Positions 21,527 to 34,622 of a stretch of 64,000 nt of DNA are shown piece by piece. Positions within the stretch are counted from its first letter, which is position 1; every line of letters begins with the position of its first letter. Below the pieces are notes generated by a model. The model searched no databases, had not been told where the DNA came from, and saw only the letters and a program-made list of their open reading frames with translations. Both the position numbers and the translations under genes were made by a program. This DNA comes from Cymbidium sinense. Lineage: Eukaryota; Streptophyta; Magnoliopsida; Asparagales; Orchidaceae. The stretch covers positions 62,556,474 to 62,620,473 of the forward strand of contig CM038218.1 of NCBI GenBank assembly GCA_021442155.1. The letters are read 5' to 3'.

Positions 21527-23355
21527 AACAAATCATGTCTGAAAATAATCATTAATAAAAAAGAATAAAAAATCGATTCCATTCATCAAATCTTCTCTCT
21601 TTTGAAGTGTTTGCTTGTCTTGAACCGCCATGTTTAGGTAGGTGTAAGAGTCCCCGGGCATCCTATCCCTCTTTCACAACACAAACACAATCTCTCGAAC
21701 TATTAGAATAGAGAACCCAGAGGCATCCTATTTCACCAAGACTAACTGTTAGTGTGAGAGAACCCAAGAACATCCTTTCTTAGGGAATCCTTTTTCCATC
21801 CGTGGCATCATTTCATCAAAACCCTAGTGTGTTTTAAGAGTGTCCCCAGGCATCCTATTCTTTTAACACATGCATAATAACAAACATAAATATTTTTCTC
21901 GAGTTATTGATGTGGAACAAGCCGCACTCACTCATTAACTTTAGGTCGATTACGCTACCTGCTAGTATGTCACCCCTGGTCACTTGTTGAAGGATGTGAG
22001 TCCAGCTTTCTTCCTAACTTGACCATTGCAAACCAATGAGTGCCTTGTTAGTATGGACTTCACTACCTGCCGAGTTACCTCATGTTGACTTTGCTTAAGA
22101 AGATGTGAGTCCCCGCTTTCTTCTTGAACTAACCATCATGCTCTAACTAGGTATATTTGAGGTTTAGATAAGTCCCCTGAGGCTCCTTTCCTCTTGACTA
22201 CTTTTGAGTTGATAAAGTCCCCAATGGCATTCACTCAATAGTCATCCCTGTCGGATAGCACCGGCCAAATATAGACTATCCCAACAATCGCCCACATAGG
22301 AAATGAGTCCCCCCTTTTAGCGATTGTTGCAAAGATGGCACCTTAGGTTGGTTGATGTTACTATGTCGACAAAGGACTCACTATATACCACTGGAGATAT
22401 GAGTCTCATGCTTTCTCCTTGAGTTGGACACCAATACCTATGATATATGACTACATCATGTTCTCCGGGTGATTAAGCCTTAACCCCATCCCCATGCACT
22501 CTCTATTGGATCAAGTCTTTGTGAGCCCATGAACTACCCGGTTACTTTTAGATTGAGCTCCCCTTTTGTAGCCACCCATGGTTGGAGAATCGGAATGATT
22601 CTCCCTTTGGTTCAAGAAAGGTCTAGGATAATATAAGCTCCTTCTTAGTTTGATCCCTCACAAACTAATGGAGTCAATAATAAAACAAACTAAATAAACA
22701 AATAAAATAATTCACTTATGGATTAGGTATTCAAGCCCCCAAAGGGCCCCTTTTCCCAAGCAGACATCCTATCTTAGGAAGTGTCAAGAAACTCCCCATA
22801 GAATTCCCAGTACTGTTGACATAAATCCCTGGTACTCAATCTATAGTCCTTAGTCGTTCAATCTATTTTCCACAAGAAAGTTACCTCAGCAATCATTCCC
22901 CTTTGAAAGATGTAAGACTATAACGCATTCTTTCTAGCATGATTATCTAACCGATAAAGGTTGGTTATTTGTTGCCAGCAACCCATCACCAAAGGATCTT
23001 TCTAGTGGAAGATGTGAGTCCCAGTTTTCTTCCCTTCAATTGATCATATAAACCAAAAGGCACCCTTTGGTTGATATCCCATGAAGCTACTCCCTTTGGT
23101 TCAGTAAATCTGAGGTAGGTCTAGACTTATATAAGCTCCTTCTCAGTGTGATCCATCACAAACCAATGGAATCCATCATAATCAAAACAAACAAATTTAA
23201 AAATGAAATTAATCTTGACTATCTTTGAGCTGATCTAAGTCCCCCAGTGGCATTCACTCAATCTTTCTTTGTCTCAATCTATTGCCTTACCAGATTTCCC
23301 CAACAAGGTTCTTACTTTTGAGGATGTAAGTCACACGCTTTCTGTAACCGCCCTA
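21527..23355 (+). mobile_element. 3' internal region of element I, first part, with degenerate tandem repeats
   Basis: Non-coding. A sentence-like motif, GATGTGAGTCC followed by GCTTTCTTC and then 'ACC/GATCATTGCAAACCAA', recurs at about 21991, 22101, 22393, 23010 and 23321. Between units lie 'CATTCACTCAATAGTCA' and 'GTTTGATC' words. The same motif recurs in element II. The region is interrupted at 23356 by solo LTR C and resumes at 31237. Confidence 0.75.
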
Positions 23356-23639
23356 TGTTGACCTCATTTTAGATGAGCTCAACTCCTCCATCTTATAGGA
23401 TCCTCTAGACTTTAAGAGTTCTTAGTCTTAAGACACATCTAGTGATTAGGTGGACACTCCATCCTAGCCCTAGAAGACTTAGAAGGGTTAACCATAGGAA
23501 TAGGTCATGCCTTAAGGGTGTTAGGAAAATTTCTTACCCTTTAGCTTAAACCATTCCTCACTTTCCTTCCTTCATGTCAAACTCCAAATCAATTCCATTT
23601 GATTTTCTCCAAAACTCAAATCAATTCCATGATTGAAAT

Positions 23640-24400
23640 CCATGATCAAAATCTATCAAAAATTCATAAGTCCAAATTTTGCCTAAGTCCTTAAGCTTCC
23701 CTTAAGGGCTTAACCAAAATCTTGATTCAAACCTATTCAAACCTTTGAGATTTTCTCATACCTCATTTATATTCTCATTTATATTCAAATTTATAAATGA
23801 AATATAAATTCAAACCAATCAAATCAAATTCAAAATTCAAAATCAATTCATGAAAATTTTCTTAAATCCCTTTAATTTTCCATTAAAGGACTTAGCCCAA
23901 AATCAATCCTAAATCATGATCAAACTCATTCAAATTCATGGGATTTTCTCAGAACTTATTTATAATCTCATTTATATTCTAATATATAAATGAAATATAA
24001 ATATAAATCATTCAAATCAAAGGCAAGAATTAAATTCCAATTTAAAATTTCCTTAAATCCTTTAAATTCCCTTTAATGGATTTAACCTAAATCAAGATCA
24101 AACTCATTAAAATTCATGGGATTTTCTCAAAACTTATTTATATTCTCATATATAAATGAAATATAAATATACATAAATCAAATCCAATTCATAAATTAAA
24201 CTTCAAATTAAAAATTCCCTTAAATCATTTAAATTCCCTTTAATGGATTTAACTTATATCATGATTAAACCACTTCAAATCCTTGAAATTTTCTCATAAT
24301 CGATTTATATTCTCATTTATATTCACATATATAAATGAAATATAAATTCAGACAATCAAAACCAATTTAAAAAATCAAACTCAAATCAAATCAAAATCAA
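23640..24400 (+). repeat. LTR C 5' tandem hairpin repeats
   Basis: Same array as in LTR A: 'CCTAAGTCCTTAAG...CTTAAGGGCTTA' near 23692 and repeated CATTTATAT...ATATAAATG palindromes near 23765, 23965, 24135 and 24310. Confidence 0.7.
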
Positions 24401-24689
24401 AACTAAGCCTTTCAAGTCAAAATCTTGAACTTAGCCAAATCACTTTCAAATCAAGCCAAACTTTTGATTTTCTCTCATGGTTCAATCAATCCTACAATCA
24501 TGAGCTCATATATAATCCAAACTTCAATCACAATCAAAACCCAAATCAAAATCAAACCCAAGACCCTTCATGTTCTTCTTCCTTTGAATATGAAATTTTA
24601 AAATGGATCAAAATCCATTTGACCTCAAACCACTTGTAAATGGATTTATATTTCAATCATGAAGTCCATATACAAGATCAATCAACTTT

Positions 24690-25480
24690 AAATCAAGCTT
24701 TGACCAAGCCATTTTACCCACTTAGGCTCACTTGACCCAAAGTGACCTAAAGTACCTTTATGAGCCAACTTTGATCCTAACCAAATTGGATTGAACCAAA
24801 CTCATATATCCCTCTCATCATGATCAACAATCATCATGGGATGATCAATCAATCAAATTGGGTCAAACCAAGTCAAAACTAAGGGTTGACTTACATAGAA
24901 AAATTCCACCATAGGCCAAATTGATTGAAACCATTGATCTAAGTTCACACATGACTTATTTTTGAACTTGACCAAGCCAACATTTGAACCTAACCTAGCC
25001 AATTGGACTTGACTAAGTTGACCCATTTTGCTGGGTCAAAATGTGTCAAAACTTGATCTAAGCCAAATTGATTGAAACCAATGGTCAAGTCCATTCCAAA
25101 TCACTTTTGGAACTTGACCAAAGCCTCAATTGGCCAACTAGACCCAACCCAGCCCAATTGACCTTAGACAACAAGACCTAAAATGTTGAGCTAAAATTGA
25201 ACTTACCCCAAATTGATTGGAAATAAAGATATCAATCCACTCCGTATGACTAACCAAATCAAATCCTACCCTTGACCTACCTCAAATAGGTCACCTTGAC
25301 CCATTTGACCTAAACGAAGTCATATGAGCCAAAACCAAATATATACCAAATTGAATCAAACAAAAGCCAAAACATTTCAAATGGTCATATGAACTTGACC
25401 CAACTTGGTTTGACCCAATTTGACCAATTAATCAACTTGACAAGTTGACCCATTTTGACCTAAATGGGTCAACATGAGCC
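24690..25480 (+). repeat. TTGACC/GGTCAA-rich block of LTR C
   Basis: TTGACC, TTGACCCA and GGTCAA occur at short intervals, with 'GATTGAAACCAATG' words repeated near 24930 and 25070. Possible W-box cluster (inference). Confidence 0.55.
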
Positions 25481-25934
25481 AAACCCTATCAAATGGATTC
25501 CAAATCTAATGAAACTTGGCCAAACCTAGTTTCTCCATATACCCAACATATCCAAAGTGAAAAAAATAACAAAATTACCATCCTACCCCTAGGCCATAGA
25601 ACAAATTTTGGCCTATCCCATGGGTATTTTGGCCATACCCTCTTCACAATCACTTGAGGCTTTCCTAAAAGCTTAAGGGACTTAGTGATGAGTGGTGCAC
25701 CCATACCAATGGATTTGGGTTAGCCCATTTGGTCCCTAGACCAAACCCAACCACTTAGCTTAAAATTGAATTTTCAAAATCCCTCTTAAGCTCAATTCAA
25801 GCACATGGGAAGTTGGCAATCCATTCCTTGGATCAAACCGACCATGTGCACACTCAAAATAATCAAAATAAACTCTCCAATCTCATCAATTGGATCAAAA
25901 TGGAAAGATTATTACCGGCCGTCCGATCCTTCAA

Positions 25935-25953
25935 GGGGGAGATATACTCCCCC
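25935..25953 (+). other. conserved hairpin GGGGGAGATATACTCCCCC in LTR C
   Basis: Perfect 7-bp stem around ATATA. Same position as 2338 and 40097. Confidence 0.65.
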
Positions 25954-25959
25954 TAATTC

Positions 25960-28900
25960 AATAAAATTTTCACTTGCCCTCTATTGATTGAACCTAAGGA
26001 ATCTAGAGCAATCATCAGAGCACTTTCAAGCATCTCAGAGAGGATTAGAATGCCCTATTTCTTGATTTTGCACAGTGCAAAAATAGGGGAGGTAGAGTAA
26101 ATAGCTAACTTTCTCCACACTTGATCTCCTTCCAATTGCTCTTGCAATCTTCATCTAGGAGCTAAGTCAAGTGCACCCAAGCCTCTATTGAAGTCCCCAC
26201 AACAAGGAAGGATCAAATTGGATCAAAGCCGAAGCTCAAGCAAAGAGGAGTTGGTACATCCATTGATCCACTCAATCCCAAGGCCTAAGAATTTCAAGGC
26301 TTCCACCAAACAAGCTACCCCATCGATTTCGAAGCCGATCACCTCCGGTGAGGTATGAAATTTTTCAATCACTAAACTTAATGTGGTGTGGAGCTTTCTG
26401 AAAGAAATTTTCACCTCATGGAATTTTGATCCTTGGATTTTTTGCTCTATGTCTCTAGATGGTGTGGGTTAAATTTTGTGTGATTCCATGGTAGATCGAG
26501 CTTGGATCTTCCCCTTGATCATGGATGGTCTCTGTTGATCAAGGGGAAGAACTTGATATCTCCATCCGCATTTTAGATGGATGACCAGATTATTTAGCAT
26601 TTTAGAAATCTAATTATCCTTTATAAACCATGGGGAATCTAGCCGTCGATCTTTGATCGATGATGAGAATTTAAACACGCACCATCGCTTTGTCGTGACA
26701 ACTTAAGTTCAACGCTGTGAAGCTGACCGCTCACCACGCCGCCATGAGCTGGATTAAGTGGATTAGTTAAGTGTATTAATTAATCCTAATTAATCTAGAG
26801 AACTTCAAAAATGCATAACTCTTCATAGAAAAATAAAAAAAAAATTAAAACCCATAGATAAATAATTAAATGTAGAATATTTTAAAATTAATTTTGATGA
26901 GTTTTAAATTATGATTTTCTATGAATTTGGGTTTTATTAGAAAGTTTATTTTGCTAATTACTCTTTGATTAGGCTTTTGATTAATCCAAAATTTTTTGGG
27001 TAAGTTTTAGGAAATGACCTATGCCTCCCCTAATTTTCTTGGGATTTATTGAAAGCTTGATTCGAGTAATTGCATATGGTTTCCTTAATTACCCTTCTCA
27101 TGTAATTAAGCATAATTAGGGTCTGATTAGTGGTTTTACCCTAAGATTAGGATTGATTAAGGTCAGATCCAGTAAGTAGGAGGTTTATAAAATAATTTTG
27201 GGGCATTTCTCCGAAGCTATTCCCTAAACCCCCTCTTCTCTTCTTAATCTCCTCTTAATTAAGGGTTAATTCATTTAATCCCCTTAATCAATTTTTAAAA
27301 TACTAAAAAGTTCCAAAACATAATTAATCTACCTTGGGTAGATGCTTAGGTGTTTAATAGCCTAAGTTCAATTAAGGAAATCAAAATCCAATTCACATGT
27401 GTGAAAAGGTGTTTTGAAATTACTTAAGCTAAACCCCTTAGCTTAATTAACTTTTAATTGTGAGCCAATTTGCATTAGGCCTTTTAATTATTAGGTGCAT
27501 TGCAAATTTAAATTCCTTGTGGGCTTTATGTCATCTCATTGGTTCATAATTATTTAGTTAATTCTTCTAAGGTGGTGTAGGTAAGGGTTAATTAGGCTAC
27601 TTAAATCATACCTTAACCTAACCAATGCATAAAAATGGATCTAATCATCTAAAAAATTAAACAAAAATTCAAAACACATGTGGGAATGGCTTAGGAACAG
27701 CAAACTCATCTCACCTTTTCAAAATTAAATCAAACTTCAAACTAAATAAAAATCATTTTGAAATTCACTTTAATTTGTTCTAAATTTTTTGATTCCATAA
27801 GAATGTCTTTAGGATTTAAGTAAAGTGAGTTTGTTTATATGCTTTAATTACTTTGGATCTTACCTCAACATGTTAAGTTTCATTCCATGTGATTTCATGC
27901 ATTCATAATTTTGAAATTCAAATTTTAAAATGAAATTATTTACTTTATGTCAAATTTGCATGTGTTGCCTAAAGTAGAAATATGAGTGGCTATTATCACT
28001 ACTAAATCCAAATTATTTTCAAAATACACAAATCAAATACCAAATCTAAAACTGTTCTACATATACTTTAAATATAAGCTTGCATGTGAAATATTATAAA
28101 GGTATGCTTAGTATAGGTTTCCTTTCTTTCCTATGTTGGTATAGTTTTGAATAGGAATTTTGGTGAGATATAAGGTTCATTTGGAAAGGACCTAATGCTC
28201 AGCTAATTTCATATCCTATTCATCTCTATGCTACCATCTAAGAAGGGTTACCTACACTTACATACATAAATTTCATAAACAAAACAAATCTATTAAACAA
28301 CTTTTGCATATTCCTTTTCTATTTCATTTCTTTTATATACATGTTTGTATTTAAGGAAAGTGGTATATTAGTCTGGGCAACCCCAAGATTGCGAGGCTTT
28401 AAGTAGCCCTAAGTAGGTCTTATACCTTACACCTTTGGTTAATAATGACGATGTACTCACTTATGCCTTTCTTACTTTCATGTATGTATGAGAAAATTTA
28501 GATAAGGAAAACCCTTTCTACTTAAGAAAAATCATGCATATTCAACTTCTAAATTCTCTTAAATGGATTACTTAGCATGCATCATAAAGTATGTTAGCTA
28601 CTCTCATTTGCATGCATATGACATGCTTAGGGTCCATCCATATGCATGTTATATATGTTGGGGAAAGAAATGAAGTAATGTGTGTTATGTTAATTTTGAT
28701 TCATTTTATTTAATCTTAAAATGCCTTTTTTTTTAATAGGTTTGTTTAGGGTTTATCTAAACTTAGGATTGATTAAATGATGTAATCAAAACATTCACAT
28801 AAATGAAACTAAAACATGAACCAACTTTAGAACACTACTTAAGGTTAGGGAAGGAAAGAGAAGTTCTCTTCTATTTCTCTCTTTTCATTATTTAATAATT

Positions 28901-29540
28901 AATTGTAGGTTTCATTCAAACCAAATTAAAACATAAAATAAAACCAACCCAAAACACTTAAATAAATTAAATGAAACCCTCCTCTAAGTCGAACATGTTC
29001 TTCACACTTAGAAAATTTAAACCTAAAGTCATAGCTAAACATACCACACAAACCTTCAAAGCACACACATTAGCCTAAGTCACCACTTCTAGCCTTAGGT
29101 TAGGTCGGTGCATGGTTTGGTGTTTGTTTTATTTTATGATATATATTTTAGATTGGATGTTAAGGTGTATTCTCGAAGAATGAATGGTAGGATATTCTTA
29201 GTCTAATTATTCTTCTCTGTAGGGGATTGTGCTTAAGGGGTGCTATCATAAATAAATATATAAATGCTTTTGCTTGTAGGTGCTTTATACCCCTAAGCAT
29301 AATCCATAGGTTAGGTGGACTTAGTCACTCATATGTGGGGTGATAAGTCCAATATATATGCTTGGGATTTGTGTGGTGTGATTTAGCTAACATTTGTTTT
29401 GCAGGTGTTAGTTAGATTTTACTTTTCATGTAAAATTTGTATAATTAGGATTTTGGAATGATTATTATGGGGATTAGATGTCATAAGATCCTATCTTATG
29501 CACCATGTGAAGCCTTGGAGCATCCACCTTCCAACCATCC
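25960..29540 (+). mobile_element. middle part of LTR C
   Basis: Non-coding AT-rich LTR sequence matching 2360-9150 of LTR A (once the nested LTR is skipped). It contains the empty site for solo LTR B near 28481-28495. No recognisable gene. Confidence 0.7.
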
Positions 29541-29605
29541 AAAGGAGGAACCAAAAGAAGAAAGAAGAAAAGAAGAAAGAAAGAAGAAAGAAGAAAGAAG
29601 AATAA
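29540..29605 (+). repeat. AAG/AAAG purine tract in LTR C
   Basis: GAA/AAG-rich homopurine run equivalent to 9150-9215. Directly after it (29624) lies the position of the right breakpoint of the deletion in solo LTR B. Confidence 0.7.
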
Positions 29606-30865
29606 AGCTTGAAGACCCCCATAATAATGAATTCCTTTGCTTAAATCTTAATTTAATTCATTTGTAATTCGAGTTGTATAAGGGTAGAGCTTGGTTACCC
29701 ACATTTAATATTTTTGGGTTTGTGCCGTGGTGCCTAACCACAAACGACCATTTAATCTTTTTACAATTAGCTTTATAAATTGATTGATGATTTGTTTAGC
29801 TTTTGCATTAAGTGGCATGATTTTTCTAGTTTCTTTCTTGTTTTGTGTATGGCCTGGATATGGATTAAAATTTTTAGGGAAAGATAAATATTTTACCCAA
29901 GTTAACAACTCAAATTAAAATTAAATAACTCATAACCTCACCTAAATCTTAAGTTTAAAATCAAGATAAAAGAATTAACAACCCCTTAGCTGGATGAGCA
30001 TTTCTTTATAATATCATGCACAAATGCATCTTATTTTACTCTTGATTGGAGGGCTTCCACCTTTGCTAGAGAACTCGGCTTGGCCTTTGATAGCCGTGGT
30101 GGAAACTCACCTCCTCCCTTCTCGATTTTGGCCAATAATTTGATTTCACGCATTAGTAATAGAAATCCTATTAGCCCAAGTCTAAATAATTGTCTAAAAT
30201 AAAATAAAATGAAATTTGAATTGCATTAGATTTAGGTCATTTGAATCATGCCTTTTACATGATCTAATCTTTTTAGGAAGTGAGTTTAAGGACTTAGCTT
30301 CTTTCTAAATAATAACAGCCTAGCTATCTTGCATAAGCATAAAGACTTGCCTACATGTATTTAAAATCATAGGAGTTAGTTGGTAGCCTCCCCCATACTA
30401 TTGTAAGTCTAAGCTATCAGGTGATTTGTCCTCTCTTGTAGGAAAACCAATTACCCAATTTTTTGTCTTAGATTCAGGTTTTGCTTCCGGCCCTCATCGA
30501 AGCTCCCTAGATTTAGGTTCTGAGGTTCATTCTCCCCTTTATGGGCCATAAGCATAATTCCTCACCTCTTAGGCATTTCCTTAATCTTGTGTTAAGGAAT
30601 CTTAAGTCCTAAAATTCTAATCAAAATGCTACTCAAACAAACTAAATTAATTTTTAAACTGTAAAGCCCAACTATAGGATAGTTTGAGATGCTCACTAGG
30701 TTTTCTAGCATCATGAGTGCCTCCTACTTATTTCCCATTTTGGCTTCAATAATAACTCTCTCTTTTGATCAATCTTAATTTGATCTTCAAAAACATAAAC
30801 TAATCGATTGATAGTCCTTACTATTGAAATCTTCAAAGATAATGATCATTTACCTTAATCGAGAG

Positions 30866-30923
30866 TTTTTTTAATGGATCCCATCCCTTAGGATGTAATT
30901 AACTATGGGGGCTTGCCCCTATA
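30866..30923 (+). other. double hairpin near the 3' end of LTR C
   Basis: Second hairpin CTATGGGGGC TT GCCCCTATA is well kept; the first (around 'TTAGG' at 30889) has decayed in its left arm. Confidence 0.5.
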
Positions 30924-31236
30924 ATGAACTTAATGAACTTGGTTTAAAATAAACCCAGCTTTACTTTTCCATATAAAGTAGGGGAAGAATCTCTGGTACA
31001 TATGTAGACCCAGCATCCTTAGGAGTCCTTATTGAGGTGATTGGTTCCATTAAAAGGTAGTGATTTCTATCTCTCAAGATAGTACACTATTTCCTTAATG
31101 ACGTATCTAATCACCTAAATAAGTACATTTACGGATCTACATGGCATCCTAAAGAGATGAATTTTTGTAAGGGCTCATCATTCATTTCTCCCCACAGATT
31201 TGAAAGGTGACTCCCTTATAAGAATTTTTCACCACA

Positions 31237-31722
31237 CATACCAAAAGGTATCCCTTTGGTTGGCTAGTCTGATTATGTGCTTAGTAGACTACCCCTTTAG
31301 ATTGGTAAATCTGAGTTAGGTCTTAGCCTCCATGGATCTTGCTCTGCGCAACCCATCACAAATCAACAGAGTTCATCTCAAAATTCAAACATAATAAATT
31401 GAAACAAATTCAACCCTCTTGCCCCAGTAGAACCAAATCAAATCAATTTCTTCTTAGTGAGATTCAAATCAAATCAATCTTCTCATTCCCTTGTGGATGA
31501 TTTGAACCTGCCTCCCTAGTGGGGTTCATACTCTATCCCTTAGTGGATTCTTCCCTCTCTCTTATGTCTTGGACATAAGTAGAGCCACATTGCACTAAGC
31601 TTTGGATTATTTCTATGCTTTGGGTTAAGGATAGATTATTTACATGCTTTGATCTGATATGATCATTTTGGTCAATACATACGTGTTCCTTGTTAGTCAC
31701 ACCACACCTATTAGTCATCCTT
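31237..31722 (+). mobile_element. 3' internal region of element I, second part
   Basis: Continues the tandem unit broken by LTR C: 'CCAAAAGGTATCCCTTTGGTT', then 'GTGCTTAGTAGACTACCCC'. It then passes through the segment that matches 54590-55174 ('TTCAACCCTCTTGCCCCAGT', 'TTGTGGATGATTTGAACC') to the LTR D start. Non-coding; the 61-codon minus-strand frame at 31533-31718 has no known domain. Confidence 0.75.
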
Positions 31723-32029
31723 TATTATCCTCATTTTTAGGATGAGCTTTCAACCCCTCCATCTTAGGCATAGGATTCCTCTTAGACTTTAAGGGCTCCT
31801 TAGTCTTAAGACACTTCTAGTGATTAGGTGATCACTTAACCTAAGCCTAGAGACTTAGAAGAGTTAGCCATAGGAATAGGTTATGCCTCAGGGATTTAGG
31901 AAAATTTACCTACCCTATAGCCTTAAACCAAATCCTTGTTTCCTTCCTCAAACCAAACTACAAATTAAAACCCAAATTATAAATCTAATTTTAATTCAAA
32001 TGATTGAAGCCCATGATTAAATTTAAATT

Positions 32030-32670
32030 CTAAAAACCATTCCTAAGCCCTTTGATTTTATCTTATGGACTTAGACTTAACCAAATTCAAATCAACCTCA
32101 ACTCAATTGATTTTATCAAATATCCATTCCATATCAAATCAAATCCCAACCCAAATTCCAAATCAAATGATTGAAACCCAAAATGAAATTCAAATTTCAA
32201 AATCCCTTCCTAAGCCATATGAACCACCTTCATATGCTTAGCCATAACTCCCTTTAAACCAAATAAAACTTGGTTTATTTCTTTATAAATCAATCATTCC
32301 TTCATTTATATTCAAAAATATAAATTAAATCCAAATTTAAATAGCCAAAACCAAATCAAACTAAATCAAACTAAATTAAGACCTTTCTTAAGTCATATGG
32401 ACCTACCTCCATAAGCTTAATCAAATAGCAACCCAAATCAAACCAAACTCAATTTTTTTCTTTTATAATTCCTTCATTTATATTTAAAATATAAATGAGA
32501 CCCATAATGACCAAAATAAATCTAAATCAATTTCCTACTTAAGCCCTTTTGACCTACATCCTTAAATTTGGTCAAATTTCAAATCACACCAAACTCAAGT
32601 GATTTTCTCATAAATCATTTATATCTTCATTTATATTCTATAAATGAAATATTCAAAATTACCAAAACCA
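32030..32670 (+). repeat. LTR D 5' tandem hairpin repeats, altered stems
   Basis: Hairpins occupy the same place as in other LTRs but with other stems: CTAAGCCATATGAA...TTCATATGCTTAG (near 32211) and a related stem built on CATATGGA...TCCATA (near 32393), plus CATTTATAT...ATATAAAT pairs near 32302, 32475 and 32625. Confidence 0.65.
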
Positions 32671-33739
32671 AATCAAATCAAATTTCTAATTTTAGCATTT
32701 TTAACCAATTTCTTGAACTTGACTAAATGATATCCAAATCACTCAAAACCCAAATTATATTTGAAATTTAATTAGCTAATTGAAAAGATTTAGGGATTGA
32801 GACTTAGGCTTCTTTCTTTGTCTCTTCCCTTAGTCCATTTCATATTATTGATTTAGGATAATTAGGATTTAATTAGATAATTACTGAATTTAATTGACTT
32901 GATTAAACTTATCTTTCTTAATTAACTCTTGGGTAGCTCTTTGGGTGTTCAATAACCTAAAGAGAAAGCTAATGAAATTATGGTTTGCTCACATGTGTGA
33001 GAATATAATAAAATTAAATAAGTGAGTCTCTTAAGCTTAATTAACTATTAATTATGAGCCAATTGCATTAAGCCCCTTTCATTTCTTAGGAGCATTACTA
33101 ATTTACTTTTCATGTGATTGCATCTCATGTTGGCTCATCATTATTTAGTTAATTAGCATAAGGTGATGTAGGTAAGGGTTTAATTAATTAATTAATTTAA
33201 TTCATACCTTAACCTAATTAAGCCATAAAATCAACCTAATTACTTTTCATTAAATCAAATTAACTAATTCATATGGGGAATGAGATTAAGATTAGCAAAC
33301 CACTTTCACATTTCTTAAATCAAATAAAAAAAGATCAAAAATGGCTTTAAGAAACTTTGGTTTATTTTAAATAAGTTTGTTTAATATGATTGTCCTTAGA
33401 ACATAATTGGATTGAATGAAATTACATGCTTGTGTTTCTTTATTTCCTTCCAATCATGTTAAAATATTATATGCACTTGTATTCATGCATTCATTTCTTT
33501 CAAATTAATCAAATGAAAATGATTTCCTTTATGTCAATCTGCATGTGTTGACTTAATTAAAAATATGCATGACTATTATCACTATTAAATCTCAAATATA
33601 TTTTCAAAAGCTTATTAATGAAGAATAATATGTATATTGTGACTTTAGTTACACATACATAGAAGATGCATGTGAATATAAGCTTAGTGTATGAAGTGAA
33701 GTCTCTCTCTTACATTCATATGTTGACTTGCATTTGTTT

Positions 33740-34095
33740 GAATTTTAATGGGTATATTAGTCCGGACATTCTAGGGATGCATGGCTTTAAGTATCCCCAA
33801 AGAGGTTCCTACCTCACTCCCCTGGTAAATGGTGACGTACTCGTTTGATTTCATTCTTATGCATCTTAACATTGGAATTTAAATAGAGCTTTAATTCATT
33901 TACACAAATAAATCAATTCAATTAAATTCTACTTTTATATGATTTTCATTCTAGTAGTTGTTTATACAACCATAGGTATTTAAGAGTAGCGGGTATATTA
34001 GATTGGACATTCCGGGGACACATGACTTTAAGTAACCCCAAGGAGATTCCCACCTCACTCCTCTGGTTCAAAATAATGGTGTCGTACTTGCTTAA
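33740..34095 (+). repeat. tandem duplication inside LTR D
   Basis: Two degenerate copies (about 33748-33850 and 33990-34095) share 'GGTATATTAG', 'GACATTC', 'GACTTTAAGTA' or 'GGCTTTAAGTA', 'CACTCC' and 'GTCGTACT' or 'GACGTACTCG'. Other LTRs have one copy, e.g. 4730-4830 and 28365-28460. Confidence 0.6.
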
Positions 34096-34602
34096 AGCTT
34101 TTATACATTTGAATGTGTATTTAGCTAATAAATGAAAACCCCATTTTTTTATTAAAAAGACATGCATTCATATTTTGTTCAAGTGGTTAGATTGATTAGT
34201 CATATGATTTAAAGTTCTTTTCTTATACTTTTGTATAGGAATTTAGATAGAGCTTTAAATTGATATGATGAAATGATTCAATCAAATGAAACATTAATTC
34301 CAAGTATATTGGCTTACATTCATCATTTAAGTGTGCTAAGATGCAAATTACATGCATAGGTATGTTTAGGACTTAATCATATGCATGCTATATATATGAT
34401 GGAAAGAAATGAACAAATATGTGTTATGTGATAGTAATTAATTCCAATTAATCTTAAGATGCCTTTCTTATTCAATGAGATTATTTAAAGTGAACTTAAA
34501 TCTAGGATTAATTAAAATATGTAATAAGCCATTCATTAAAGAGAATTGATTAAATAATTTGCTTTACATGTGTTTTAAGGTAGGGATAAAAGAGAGTGAT
34601 CC

Positions 34603-34622
34603 TCTCTCTCTCTCTCTCTTTA
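34603..34622 (+). repeat. CT microsatellite in LTR D
   Basis: A short run of (CT)n followed by T. At the same LTR position other copies have 'TTCTCTTCTCTTTCCCTCTC', so this is an expansion of an existing pyrimidine tract. Confidence 0.8.

Larger units (their letters stand above)
23356..31236 (+). mobile_element. solo LTR C, full length (7881 bp), inserted in the 3' region of element I
   Basis: Begins TGTTGACC at 23356 and ends TTTTTCACCACA at 31236, with no leader, gag or pol. The left flank ('GGATGTAAGTCACACGCTTT') and right flank ('CATACCAAAAGGTATCCC') together make one unit of the 3'-region tandem repeat, as at 54091-54160 and 54410-54480. So this is an insertion that collapsed to a solo LTR. 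No clear 5-bp target duplication remains (left CCCTA, right CATAC). Internally it contains all LTR landmarks in order. Confidence 0.85.
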
